Source: Hamadaea flava | GTDB taxonomy: Bacteria > Actinomycetota > Actinomycetes > Mycobacteriales > Micromonosporaceae | Direction: 5' to 3' | Assembly: GCF_024172085.1 (NCBI RefSeq) | Contig: NZ_JAMZDZ010000001.1 | Span: forward strand, 1,302,001-1,366,000 | DNA length: 64,000 bases | Shown: one piece after another, positions 34,467 to 43,083 of the stretch | Layout of the letters: each line of letters starts with the position of its first letter | Numbering within the stretch: the first letter of the stretch is position 1 | Notes under the pieces: model-generated | What the model was told of the DNA's origin: nothing | Databases searched by the model: none | Seen by the model: only the letters and a program-made list of their open reading frames with translations | Made by a program: the position numbers and the translations under genes

Positions 34467-35998
34467 ACCACCTCGAAGTTGGCCATCATCATCATGTCCT
34501 CGTGTTCGAGGTTGTGGCAGTGCAGGACGTACTTGCCGCGATATCCCGCGAACTTCACGAGCAGTTCGGCCCGGCCGCCGTTGTCGAGGTTCACGGTGTC
34601 CTTCCATCCCTGCTCCGAGCCGTTCAGGAGTTGGAATCCGGCCAGGTGGATGTGGAACGGGTGCTCGACGTTCAACGCTCGGATCGTCCACTTCTCGACG
34701 GTGCCGAGCTTGGGGCGCGCGACGACGTAATCCTCGCTGAACGGCCGGCCGTTCACCGTCCACAATGTCATGCCGTTCATCTCGGCTCCGCCCCGCGCGA
34801 AGACGATCTGCCGTTCGGCGACTGCCTGGTCCGGGCTGAGCTGCTCGCGGGCGGCGAGCTTGTCCGGGATCCGGCTGTCGTCCGACGCCGTACGCGTGAC
34901 GACGAACCGCATCACGTCCGCCGTTCCGCCCCGGCCGTTTCCGTTGCGCAGAGTGATCTGCTTGCCGAGCGGGAAGCCGGAGAAGTCCACGATGACGTCG
35001 TACCGCTCGGCCTGGGCTATCTCGATCGTCTTCGTCCGGACGGGACGTTCGAGCAGGCCGAGGTCGCTGCCGATCTGGACGAAGGACGCACCCCCATCGA
35101 GGGTGAGCTTGTATCGCCGGGCGTTGGAGGCGTTGAGGACGCGGAACCGGTAGCGAGCCGCCTCGACCTCCAGCACCGGCCACGGAGCCCCGTTCACCAG
35201 TACGCAGTCCCCCAGTACGCCGCTGACGTAGTCCTTGGTGACGCCGGGGGTGTTCGCCAGCGACGGGTCGACCGAGGGATACCGGAAGGAGCCGTCGGCT
35301 TCGAACGCGCGGTCGGCGATCATCAACGGGATGTCCCGATCGCCGGTGGGCAGCCCGAGCGACTCCTCCAGATCGTCGCGGATCAGGTGGAAGCCTGCCA
35401 GCCCCCGATAGACCTGCGGTCCGGTGAAGTCCATGCGATGGTCGTGATACCAGAGCGTGGCGGCCGGCTGGTCCAGCTCGTAGACATAGTCCCGGGGGCC
35501 GGTGGTCATCCGCCCGCTGTGACCGTCATGCGGGCCGGTGCCCATGATGAGGTCGGTGGGATAGCCGTCGTGCTCCGGAGCCACCTTGCCACCGTGCAGG
35601 TGCACCGACACCGGCACCGGCAGCTCGTTGCGATGGGTGACGACGGTACGCCGGCCGGCCCGGGAAACGAGCGTGGGTCCGGGGAAGATCCCGTTGTAGC
35701 CCCACACCGTCGTCGAGACGCCGGGCAGGATCTCGGCCTTCGCCGCCTTCTGCGTGATCTCGTAATAGTCGGTGGTTCCATCGGTGCGTACCGGCTTCAG
35801 CACGGGCGGGATCGGCAACGGGACCTGGAACCGGCCCGGCAGATCGAGCTTGCTGGTCAGGAGGCTGCCCGCACTGCCCTGCGCGCTGTTGTTGGCGCCG
35901 CCGGAGGCGATGATGCCGTCACATCCGGCGAGCCCAGCCCCGGTGAGGGCGGCGCCACCGGCGGTCAGCAGGGCACGGCGGGAGATGCGGGAGGTCAT
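34463..35998 (-). CDS. Exported multicopper oxidase (CotA/bilirubin-oxidase-like)
   Basis: The 511-residue protein carries all four copper-binding motifs of three-domain laccases: HLHGG, WYHDHRMD, HPFHIHL and HCHNLEHEDMMM, the last with the T1 Cys and axial Met. The N-terminus combines a twin-arginine pattern (SRISRRALLTAGG) with a lipobox (GAGLAGC), so it is probably exported folded by Tat and lipid-anchored. Likely oxidises phenols, metals such as Cu(I) or Mn(II), or dyes with O2. ATG 35998 overlaps the stop of the small membrane protein gene by 4 nt, indicating one operon. Confidence 0.92.
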   Translation of the reverse strand: MTSRISRRALLTAGGAALTGAGLAGCDGIIASGGANNSAQGSAGSLLTSKLDLPGRFQVPLPIPPVLKPVRTDGTTDYYEITQKAAKAEILPGVSTTVWGYNGIFPGPTLVSRAGRRTVVTHRNELPVPVSVHLHGGKVAPEHDGYPTDLIMGTGPHDGHSGRMTTGPRDYVYELDQPAATLWYHDHRMDFTGPQVYRGLAGFHLIRDDLEESLGLPTGDRDIPLMIADRAFEADGSFRYPSVDPSLANTPGVTKDYVSGVLGDCVLVNGAPWPVLEVEAARYRFRVLNASNARRYKLTLDGGASFVQIGSDLGLLERPVRTKTIEIAQAERYDVIVDFSGFPLGKQITLRNGNGRGGTADVMRFVVTRTASDDSRIPDKLAAREQLSPDQAVAERQIVFARGGAEMNGMTLWTVNGRPFSEDYVVARPKLGTVEKWTIRALNVEHPFHIHLAGFQLLNGSEQGWKDTVNLDNGGRAELLVKFAGYRGKYVLHCHNLEHEDMMMMANFEVV

Positions 35999-36417
35999 CG
36001 CAGCCCCCGCAGCCGCTGGACGAGCAACGCGAGCAGGCCGGTGAGCGCGCCCCAGATCCCGTTCGTGAGCAGCACCGGAATGAGGGCGAACCCGAGGAGT
36101 GACGGGTCGAGCCCGGCCCCCGGGTCGTCGGCGAAGACTCCCACCACGCCGCCGATCGCCAGCTCGATCAGCCCGTACGCTGCCCCGGCCGCCGTCAGTG
36201 TGAGTACCGGCCGCTCGATCCGGCTCAGGCCGACGACCGCGATCCAGATCGCCGAGATCGCGGCGAGGACGGACAGGTGGGTGACGGCGTCGCCGAAGGT
36301 GTCGGCGAGCCCGGTCACGCTGACCAGCGGATGCACGAGGGCGAGCCCGCCGAGCCCGAGGATCAGTGGCCACGGCAGCCGCCGGAGCCCATCGTTGAAC
36401 TGCTTGACGTCTTCCAT
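35995..36417 (-). CDS. Small four-helix membrane protein, operon with the oxidase
   Basis: The 140-residue protein has four predicted helices (for example ILGLGGLALVHPLVSVTGLA and LAAISAIWIAVVGL) and a short basic end. No family motif. It is first in the operon and overlaps the multicopper oxidase by 4 nt, so it may help anchor, supply electrons to, or regulate the oxidase; this is inference. ATG 36417 is used. Confidence 0.65.
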   Translation of the reverse strand: MEDVKQFNDGLRRLPWPLILGLGGLALVHPLVSVTGLADTFGDAVTHLSVLAAISAIWIAVVGLSRIERPVLTLTAAGAAYGLIELAIGGVVGVFADDPGAGLDPSLLGFALIPVLLTNGIWGALTGLLALLVQRLRGLR

Positions 36418-36571
36418 GCGGCCAACGCTAGGAACGAACGGGCGCCCGGCCATCGGACCACGATCGCGACTCTCGACCGGCCTCGCCGCCCCTAAGGGTC
36501 GTCACCGGTTGACCCCGGAAGTCGTCGTCAGGCGACGTTCAGCAGGTCGCGGGCGGCCTAGCATCGGGACC

Positions 36572-37759
36572 ATGGAGCAAGCGCGGGCCGATCATCCAGT
36601 CGCGCCCTGGGTGGTGGACCTGCTGTTCGGGGCCTTCGTGACGCTGGCGATCGCGCTGATCATCGCCACCGACCGGGTCGACCGGGCGGCGGGGGTCATG
36701 CCCGGGATCGCGGCGTACGCGTTCGCGGTGGGCTTCGGCGCGCTGATGCTCATCCGGCGGCGTACGCCCAGGGCGGTGCTCGTCGCGACGACGCTGGGCC
36801 TGTTCGCGTACTACACGATGGGGTACCCGGCGATCGGCGTCGCGGTGCCCGTCGCCGCCGCGCTCTATTCGGCGGCCGAGCTGGGGCTGCTGCGGCCCGC
36901 GATCGTCACCGCGGTGGTGGTGGTCTCGGTGTCGTGGTACTTCCGCTTCCGCGGCGGCGAGCCGGCCGCGTACCTCCTCGGCTATGAGCTGATCTCCAAC
37001 GTGGCGCTCCTGGCGGCGGCCATCGCGCTCGGCGACGGCGTACGCTCCCGCCGGGTGATCCGCCGCGACGAACAGGAACGGCTGACCAGGGAGGCCGAGC
37101 ACCGGATGCAGCGGCAACGCGAGGCGCTCGCTCGCGACCTGCACGACTCGATCGGGCACACGATGTCGGTGATCGCCTTGCAGACGAACGTAGCCGCCGA
37201 GGCGATCGAACGGGGCGACGCGGCGGTCGCCGCCAAGGCGGTCGGCATAGTCCGCGACACCGGCGAGCAGACGATGCGCGAACTGCGCGGCACCGTCCGC
37301 CTGCTGAGCGCAGACGACCGCGCCACCGACCCGAAACGCGACGGCGCAGACGACCGGGCAGACGACCACACTAGAACCGCTGTCGTGTCGCTGCGCGATC
37401 TCGACGGGCTGATCGCGTCGGCAGCGGCGGCCGGCCTCACCATACGCTCCGATGTAGACACCCAGCTCGATCGGATCTCGCCGGCCATCGACGCGGCGGC
37501 GTACCGGATCGTCCAGGAGGCGTTGACCAACGTGATCCGCCACGCCCACGCCCGGAACGTCCACATCGCACTGCGTCAGGACGGTGGCACGCTGCGACTG
37601 GCGGTCACCGACGACGGCCGGGGCGGGCCGATCGCACCGACCGGCCATGGCATCCGGGGCATGAGCGAACGCGCCCGCCTCCTCGGCGGCAGCGTCACGG
37701 CGGCCGAGGAGAAGGCCGGGTTCACCGTGTCCGCCACGCTCCCGGTGAGGCTGACGTGA
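36572..37759 (+). CDS. NarL-type sensor histidine kinase
   Basis: The 395-residue kinase has five or six membrane helices to about residue 155, a basic linker, the phosphoacceptor box ALARDLHDSIGHTMSVIALQ, an acidic Asp-rich spacer (DDRATDPKRDGADDRADDH) and a HATPase domain with ALTNVIRHAHARNV and GHGIRGMSERARLLGG. ATG 36572. It overlaps the next gene by 4 nt (GTGA). Signal unknown; the neighbouring oxidase operon could be a target but nothing shows it. Confidence 0.9.
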   Translation: MEQARADHPVAPWVVDLLFGAFVTLAIALIIATDRVDRAAGVMPGIAAYAFAVGFGALMLIRRRTPRAVLVATTLGLFAYYTMGYPAIGVAVPVAAALYSAAELGLLRPAIVTAVVVVSVSWYFRFRGGEPAAYLLGYELISNVALLAAAIALGDGVRSRRVIRRDEQERLTREAEHRMQRQREALARDLHDSIGHTMSVIALQTNVAAEAIERGDAAVAAKAVGIVRDTGEQTMRELRGTVRLLSADDRATDPKRDGADDRADDHTRTAVVSLRDLDGLIASAAAAGLTIRSDVDTQLDRISPAIDAAAYRIVQEALTNVIRHAHARNVHIALRQDGGTLRLAVTDDGRGGPIAPTGHGIRGMSERARLLGGSVTAAEEKAGFTVSATLPVRLT

Positions 37760-38421
37760 TCCGGATAGTGATCGTCGACGATCAGGAACTCGTCCGCGCC
37801 GGTCTGCGTACCCTTGCCGAGAGTGAGGGGGACATCGCGGTCGTGGGCGAGGCCGCGACCGGGAGCGACGCGGTGTCTCTGGTAAGACGAGAGCGACCTG
37901 ACGTGGCGCTGATGGACATCCGCATGCCCGGCCTGGACGGGCTGGAGGCGACCCGGCGCATCGTCGCGGACCCGGAGCTGCGCGACGTCCGGGTCCTGGT
38001 GCTGACCACATTCGACGAGGATGAGCACATCGCGGCGGCGTTGCGGCACGGCGCGTCCGGCTACCTGCTGAAGGACATCCGGCCGGGCGACCTGCGGCAC
38101 GCGATCCGGGTGGTGGCCGGGGGCGAGGCGCTGCTCTCACCGGCCGTCACGCGCAAGGTCATCGCGAGCTACACGAGCGTACGCACTCGGCCTGAGCTCC
38201 TCGGCACATTGACCGACCGCGAACGCGACGTGCTCCGCGAGATCGCCCTGGGCCGATCGAACGCCGAGCTGGCCGCGCGGCTGCACATCAGTGCGGCGAC
38301 CGCGCGGACCTACGTGAGCCGGCTGCTGGCCAAGCTCGCCGCCCGCGACCGTGCCCAGCTGGTCGTCCTCGGCTACGAGAGCGGGCTGGTGCGGCCGGGC
38401 GAGCTGAGCGCCTTGGCGTAG
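37756..38421 (+). CDS. NarL/LuxR-family response regulator
   Basis: The 221-residue protein has a receiver domain (IVIVDDQELVRAG, phospho-Asp in VALMDIRMPG, Lys in YLLKD) and a LuxR-type helix-turn-helix (LTDRERDVLREIALGRSN). It is translated in coupling with the kinase upstream and is its cognate partner. Its 3' end overlaps the convergent GNAT gene by about 49 bp. Confidence 0.93.
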   Translation: MIRIVIVDDQELVRAGLRTLAESEGDIAVVGEAATGSDAVSLVRRERPDVALMDIRMPGLDGLEATRRIVADPELRDVRVLVLTTFDEDEHIAAALRHGASGYLLKDIRPGDLRHAIRVVAGGEALLSPAVTRKVIASYTSVRTRPELLGTLTDRERDVLREIALGRSNAELAARLHISAATARTYVSRLLAKLAARDRAQLVVLGYESGLVRPGELSALA

Positions 38422-38852
38422 CAGAGGCTCAGCTCCCACTGGTCGTAGGGCGGGTAGTTCGGGATGCGGACGAAGCCCGCCCGCTCGTAGACCGCGATCG
38501 CCTCCGGCTGCCGGGGTCCGGTCTCGAGCCGCATGCTTGTCAGTCCATTCGCGACAGCCAGGTCTTCGACCGCGCCCATCAGGCGGCGGCCGATCCCGAG
38601 TCCACGGTGGCCCGGCCGCACGTACATCCGCTTCAGCTCCGCGTCGCCGTCGCCGAGCGCCTGCAGCGCGCAACAGCCGGCCGCCTGCCCGTCGACCAGT
38701 GCCAGCAGGAACCGCGCCCGTTCCCTCACCTGCGGGTGATCGAACTCGATCTCCTCCGGGTAGCGGGCGTCCAGCTCCGCGCGCAGCTCCCGCACGAGCG
38801 GCTCCACCCGCGCGTCCTCGGCGTAGGTCTCCACGATCTCTACAGTGGTCAT
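38373..38852 (-). CDS. GNAT-family N-acetyltransferase
   Basis: The 159-residue protein has the acetyl-CoA binding signature MYVRPGHRGLGIGRRLMGAV (Q/R-x-x-G-x-G/A) and the C-terminal AVYERAGFVRIPNY. ATG 38852 overlaps the stop of the TetR gene by 4 nt, so it is the second gene of a TetR-GNAT operon. Acceptor substrate unknown; small-molecule resistance is common for such pairs. Confidence 0.88.
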   Translation of the reverse strand: MTTVEIVETYAEDARVEPLVRELRAELDARYPEEIEFDHPQVRERARFLLALVDGQAAGCCALQALGDGDAELKRMYVRPGHRGLGIGRRLMGAVEDLAVANGLTSMRLETGPRQPEAIAVYERAGFVRIPNYPPYDQWELSLCYAKALSSPGRTSPLS

Positions 38853-39454
38853 TCGATTCCCATCCACAACAGACTCAGGTGGGTGTCCAGGACCGCCACG
38901 ATGAGGTCCGGTGGGTACATCTCAGGTGTGGCGACGGCGCTGAGCGACAGCCCGTCCACCACCGCCACCAGGGCTCGCACGCGCCGTTCCAGATCGCGGG
39001 GCACCAGTCCCCCATCCGACTGGTACGCCTGACGCAGCAACCCGGTCAGCCGGGTGAGCCAGGACTGATGGCGTACGTCGTGTTGCCGGCGTAGCTCCGG
39101 ATCGGTGCGGGCGGCGAGCAGGAAGTACGCCCACACGGTCGAGCCGAGCCGGCGGTCCTCATCGAGCGGCAGCCCTTCCAGCAACACCGACCGCAGATGC
39201 CGACGGGGATCGTCGTGCTCCGGCAGCTCGTCGATCCGGGCCGCCATCCGCCGGTGCATGACGTCCCGCGCGTGGATCAGCAGCGCGTTCTTGTTCTCGA
39301 AGTAGTGCGCCACCCGCCCGGTCGTGCACTGCGCCGCGGCCGCCACCGTACGCAGTGTCAGCCCGTCGAGCCCGTGGGCGCCGACGACCTCCCAGACCGC
39401 GCGGGACAACTCCTCGCGGCGCTGCGCGTGGTCGACCTGCCGGGGCACGCTCAC
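38849..39454 (-). CDS. TetR-family regulator
   Basis: The 201-residue protein has an N-terminal TetR helix-turn-helix (GLTLRTVAAAAQCTTGRVAH, then YFENKNALL) and a ligand-binding domain. GTG 39454 or GTG 39448 may be used, the latter having better spacing from AGAGG. It probably represses itself and the GNAT gene through the palindrome at 39472. Confidence 0.88.
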   Translation of the reverse strand: MSVPRQVDHAQRREELSRAVWEVVGAHGLDGLTLRTVAAAAQCTTGRVAHYFENKNALLIHARDVMHRRMAARIDELPEHDDPRRHLRSVLLEGLPLDEDRRLGSTVWAYFLLAARTDPELRRQHDVRHQSWLTRLTGLLRQAYQSDGGLVPRDLERRVRALVAVVDGLSLSAVATPEMYPPDLIVAVLDTHLSLLWMGIE

Positions 39455-39471
39455 CTCTTTTTCATCACGCC

Positions 39472-39483
39472 CGTTACGTAACG
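39472..39483. promoter_or_regulatory. Candidate TetR operator
   Basis: CGTTACGTAACG is a perfect 12-bp palindrome 18 bp upstream of the TetR start. A half-like sequence GCGTTACATGC follows at 39513. Confidence 0.5.
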
Positions 39484-39547
39484 CCCGTGACGCTACCCCG
39501 CCCCCATTACGCCCGCGTTACATGCCTCGCTGGGGCTTTCCGCTGGG

Positions 39548-39610
39548 CTGCAGATCACGGCTACGCATGCCGCCTCGGCCCGGTTTCGCATGCGTGTCCG
39601 CGATCCGCAG
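39548..39610. repeat. Palindromic element, family A copy 5
   Basis: CTGCAGATCACGGCTACGCATGC-type left arm (39548-39570) pairs with 39588-39610 (ends GCGATCCGCAG) with a few mismatches; loop CGCCTCGGCCCGGTTTC resembles copy 2. It lies between divergent TetR and acylase genes. Confidence 0.8.
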
Positions 39611-39641
39611 GGAATGGAGCCCGGCCGAGGGCTCTGCTACA

Positions 39642-39660
39642 TTAGGGCAGCCTAACCTAA
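39642..39660. promoter_or_regulatory. DtxR/IdeR-type iron box
   Basis: TTAGGGCAGCCTAACCTAA matches the established consensus TTAGGTTAGGCTAACCTAA at 16 of 19 positions, and lies 17 bp before the acylase GTG start. This predicts repression by the iron-loaded regulator and induction under iron limitation. Confidence 0.75.
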
Positions 39661-39677
39661 GAGACCGAGAGGCGAGC

Positions 39678-41633
39678 GTGATCGAGATCTACCGGGACGC
39701 CTGGGGCATCCCCCACGTCCGCGCGGGCGGCCATGCGGAGCTGGCCTTCGGGCAGGGTCAGGTGACCGCGCTCGACCGTGGCCCGCAGCTCGAGGTCGAA
39801 CGGCGGCGCGCCGAGGGCACGAGCGCCGCGCTGCTCGGGCCGGACGCCGTCGAGTGGGACGTCTTCGCCCGGCGTGCCCGGATCGCCGCCACCGCCCGGC
39901 GCTGTTTCGACGCCCTCGACGCGGCGACGCGTACCTGGGTTAGGGCCTATGTGGACGGTGTGAACGCCGGTCTGCCGCAGCCGACGTGGCAGCAGTGGAC
40001 GCCGCTGGCGGTCTGGCTCGGCGGGCACGTCCTGTTCACCGGGCTGCCCGCGAAGCTCTGGCGTGGCCTGGTCCGCGAGCGGATCGGCGAGCACGCCGTC
40101 GACCTGTTCGCCATGGACGGCCCCTATGTCGCGGGCAGCAACGGCTGGCTCGCGCGTACTGCGGAGGGGACGACCATCGCCGGGGATCCTCATCGGATCC
40201 TGGAGGATCCCGGGGTCTACCAGCAGATTCAGCTGGCCTGTCCCGAGTATGACGTGATCGGGCTGGCCATCCCGGGCTGTCCGGGCATCGGCCACTTCGG
40301 ACACACCGGCTCCGTCGCGTGGGCCGTCACCAACGCAATGGCCGACTATCAGGACCTGTTCGCCGAGCAGCTCCGGCGCCGCGAGGGCCAGGTCGAGGCG
40401 CTCGGCCCCGAAGGCTGGCGCGCGGCCGATGTGCGTACCGAGGTGGTCGAGGTCGCGGGCGGCGATCCCGTGGTGGTCGAGACGATCGAGACCGACCGCG
40501 GGCCCGTGGTCACCGCCGAGTCCGCGCCGCTCAGTCTCCGCGATCCCGCGATGGTACGCACAACGATGGGCTTCGCCGCGCTGCCCGCGCTGCTCCGCGC
40601 CCGGACGGTCGAGGACGTCGACCGAGCCCTGGACGACTGGGCGTTCCCGGTCAACGTGGTGCTGGCGGCCGACACCGCAGGTGGCACGCTGCATCGCGTC
40701 GCGGGCCTCGTGCCGCAGCGCCCGGAGGCAAACCGCCGCTACGTCGTCCCCGCTGACGAGGGCGCGTACGCGTGGACGGGCTGGCAGCCGATGCCGAGCG
40801 CCCCGGTCGGTGACGTCGCCGTGATGGCGAACCAGCGCGGGATCGCCGCCGAGCTGGGCGTGGAGTTCGCGCCGGCGCACCGGGCCGACCGCATCCGATC
40901 GCTCATCGAGTCCGGGGCAGCCGTCGCCGAGATCCACACCGACACCCACCTGGCCTCGGCCGAGCCGCTGCTGTACCTGGTCGCCAAGCTCGACAAGCTA
41001 TCCCTCGGCGCGGCCGAGGCCCAGCATCGGCTCGTCGGCTGGGATCGGCGGATGGCGGCCGACAGCACCGACGCCACCCTGTTCGCCGCCGTCCGCGGAG
41101 CGGTCGTCAACGGCCTCGCGAGGCATCCGGAGCTGGCCGCCCTGAGCGCGCCGAACGACCACCCCGCGATCTTCCAGCCCTGGCTGGCCGCCCGCCCCCG
41201 GATCGCGTACGCCCTGGAGCACCTGCTGCGCAGCGACCTGATCCCGCCGGGCGACCTGCTGGAGATCGTCCGCTCGGCCGTCGAGGACGCCGCCGCCCAG
41301 GACTATCCAGTGTGGAGCGCTGTGCACCGGATCGCACCCTGGCAAGCCGTTCCGACTGAGGAGGACTGGCCGGGGGTGGCCGGCGACCACGACTGCGTCC
41401 TGGCGACGTCAAGCGTGCCCGGGGTGACCGAGCACTGCTTCCGCGCCCCCGCCGCCCGGTACGCCTGGAACGTGGCCCGCCGCGAGGACAGCGGCTGGGT
41501 CGTCCCGTTCGGGTCGTCCGGCGATCCCGGTTCCCGCCACTACCGCGATCAACTGCCGTCCTGGCTGGCCGGGAACCTGCTGCCGGTAGTCGCCGACTGG
41601 CGAGAACTGCGCTCGGGACGAGGTACGCGATGA
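39678..41633 (+). CDS. Penicillin-acylase-family Ntn hydrolase, iron-regulated
   Basis: The 651-residue enzyme matches penicillin amidases. After an N-terminal alpha-like part (RDAWGIPHVRAG) comes the autoprocessing site PYVAGSNGWLA, where Ser becomes the N-terminal nucleophile of the beta chain, then GDPHR and later a long beta-chain. There is no obvious signal peptide. GTG 39678 is preceded by GAGAGG. With an iron box upstream and a siderophore-type acyltransferase overlapping downstream by 4 nt, it more likely removes or exchanges acyl groups during hydroxamate siderophore making than hydrolyses antibiotics. Similar pairs (called DesG/DesH) are, as I recall, described near some desferrioxamine loci. 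Confidence 0.82.
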   Translation: MIEIYRDAWGIPHVRAGGHAELAFGQGQVTALDRGPQLEVERRRAEGTSAALLGPDAVEWDVFARRARIAATARRCFDALDAATRTWVRAYVDGVNAGLPQPTWQQWTPLAVWLGGHVLFTGLPAKLWRGLVRERIGEHAVDLFAMDGPYVAGSNGWLARTAEGTTIAGDPHRILEDPGVYQQIQLACPEYDVIGLAIPGCPGIGHFGHTGSVAWAVTNAMADYQDLFAEQLRRREGQVEALGPEGWRAADVRTEVVEVAGGDPVVVETIETDRGPVVTAESAPLSLRDPAMVRTTMGFAALPALLRARTVEDVDRALDDWAFPVNVVLAADTAGGTLHRVAGLVPQRPEANRRYVVPADEGAYAWTGWQPMPSAPVGDVAVMANQRGIAAELGVEFAPAHRADRIRSLIESGAAVAEIHTDTHLASAEPLLYLVAKLDKLSLGAAEAQHRLVGWDRRMAADSTDATLFAAVRGAVVNGLARHPELAALSAPNDHPAIFQPWLAARPRIAYALEHLLRSDLIPPGDLLEIVRSAVEDAAAQDYPVWSAVHRIAPWQAVPTEEDWPGVAGDHDCVLATSSVPGVTEHCFRAPAARYAWNVARREDSGWVVPFGSSGDPGSRHYRDQLPSWLAGNLLPVVADWRELRSGRGTR

Positions 41634-42178
41634 CGGTCTTCACGCAGGAAGTGCCCGGCTTCGGCGAGGTGGGTCTGCGTACGGTCGAACCGGTCGCCGA
41701 CGCTCCCCTGCTCCACCGGTGGGTCACCGAGGAGCGGGCGCGCTTCTGGGGCATGGGCGACGCCGACCTCGCCCGCGTTCAGGAGATCTATGAGTACCTG
41801 GACTCGCTCGACACGCATCACGCGTACCTGGCGGTGCTGGGCGGGCAGCCGGTCGCGCTCTTCCAGACCTATGAGCCCGACGCCGACCCGGTCGGCGAGT
41901 GCTACCCGGTCGAGCCCGGCGACATCGGCGTACATCTGCTGATCGGGCCACCCGTCGACGGCCGCCGGCCCGGCTTCACCGGAGCGCTCCTGAGCGTCCT
42001 GCTCGCCTACCTGTTCGCCGACCCGTCGCGTACGCGTGTCGTCGCCGAGCCCGACGCGCGCAACACCAAAGCGCACGAGCGGCTGATGCGGGCCGGGTTC
42101 GTCCTCGGAACCGAGGTCGACCTCCCGGAGAAGCGGGCCCGGCTGGCCTTCCTCACGCGCACTGGATGGGCGCTCTGA
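41630..42178 (+). CDS. Siderophore-type N-acyltransferase (IucB/MbtK-like GNAT)
   Basis: The 182-residue GNAT protein has features of the Acetyltransf_8/siderophore lysine- or hydroxyamine-acyltransferase group: HRWVTEERARFWGMGDAD near the start, DIGVHLLIGPP, and VVAEPDARNTKAHERLMRAG. Such enzymes transfer an acyl group from acyl-CoA to an N-hydroxylated amine in hydroxamate siderophores. Its ATG overlaps the acylase stop (ATGA), so both are under the iron box at 39642. No other siderophore genes are in the window. Confidence 0.82.
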   Translation: MTVFTQEVPGFGEVGLRTVEPVADAPLLHRWVTEERARFWGMGDADLARVQEIYEYLDSLDTHHAYLAVLGGQPVALFQTYEPDADPVGECYPVEPGDIGVHLLIGPPVDGRRPGFTGALLSVLLAYLFADPSRTRVVAEPDARNTKAHERLMRAGFVLGTEVDLPEKRARLAFLTRTGWAL

Positions 42179-42189
42179 TCAGAGCGCTG

Positions 42190-43083
42190 TCAGCCTTTGA
42201 CCGCGCCCTGCATGATGCCGCCGATGATGTGGCGGCCCAGGATGCCGAACAGCGCCAGCAACGGCACGGTGGCGATGAGCGTGCCGGTCAGCGACAGCGA
42301 GTAGTCCTGGACGTAACCACTGGCCAGAGTGGACAGTGCGACCTGCACGGTCGGGTCTTCCGGGGTGAGCACGACCAGCGGCCAGAAGAAGTCGTTCCAT
42401 GCCGTCATGAAGGTCAGCATGCCCAGGACGGCCGCGGCCGGTCGGGACGCGGGCAGCACGACGTGCCAGAAGATGCGGATGGTGGAGCACCCGTCGGCGC
42501 GGGCCGCTTCGAGGAGTTCGGTCGGCACCGCCTCGCGCAGGAACTGCGTCATGAAGAAGACTCCGAACGCGCTCACCAGCGACGGCGCGATCACGGCGTA
42601 CATCGTGCCCGCGAGATGGGCCTTGATCATGATCAGGTAGAGCGGGATGATGCCGAGCTGCGTCGGCACCATCATCGTCGCCACGATCATGAGCAGCAGC
42701 GCATTTCGGCCCCGGAAGCGCAGTTTGGCGAAGGCGAATCCGGCCAAGGTGGAGAACAGGACCACGCTGACCGTGATCGCGCCGGAGACGACGAAGGAGT
42801 TGGTCAGCGCGCGCAGGAACGGCACGGTGCCGAAGGCACGGTCCAGGTTCTCGAACAAGTGGCTGCCGATCCCGAACGGCGGCGGGACCGCCCCGAGCAC
42901 GGAGTTGTCCTGCGAGGCGACCACGAGCGACCAGTAGATCGGGAAGCCGGAGAAGACGGCGAGCCCGGCCAGCGTCAGGTACGCCAGCTTCCCCGGCCGC
43001 CGCTCGGCGCGATAAGGCTTGCGGCGTACGCCCCGGACGACGGCGACCCGAGAGCCGGATCGGGTGGGCGTGAACGTCGTCAT
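42190..43083 (-). CDS. Sugar ABC transporter permease, MalG/CebG type
   Basis: The 297-residue protein has six helices and the permease EAA loop (LLEAARADGCSTIRIFWHVV), which contacts the ATPase. It corresponds to the second permease of CUT1 oligosaccharide importers. It follows the first permease with a 1-nt overlap (TGATG). No ATPase is adjacent; a shared MsiK-type ATPase elsewhere is usual in actinomycetes. Its 3' end converges on the acyltransferase gene. Confidence 0.9.
   Translation of the reverse strand: MTTFTPTRSGSRVAVVRGVRRKPYRAERRPGKLAYLTLAGLAVFSGFPIYWSLVVASQDNSVLGAVPPPFGIGSHLFENLDRAFGTVPFLRALTNSFVVSGAITVSVVLFSTLAGFAFAKLRFRGRNALLLMIVATMMVPTQLGIIPLYLIMIKAHLAGTMYAVIAPSLVSAFGVFFMTQFLREAVPTELLEAARADGCSTIRIFWHVVLPASRPAAAVLGMLTFMTAWNDFFWPLVVLTPEDPTVQVALSTLASGYVQDYSLSLTGTLIATVPLLALFGILGRHIIGGIMQGAVKG

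Noticed and set aside
34502-36571. Plus-strand open frame extending the kinase gene upstream by about 690 codons
   Set aside because: It is antisense to the multicopper oxidase, whose copper motifs are intact; long antisense frames are normal at this G+C. The kinase has its own ATG and family N-terminus at 36572.
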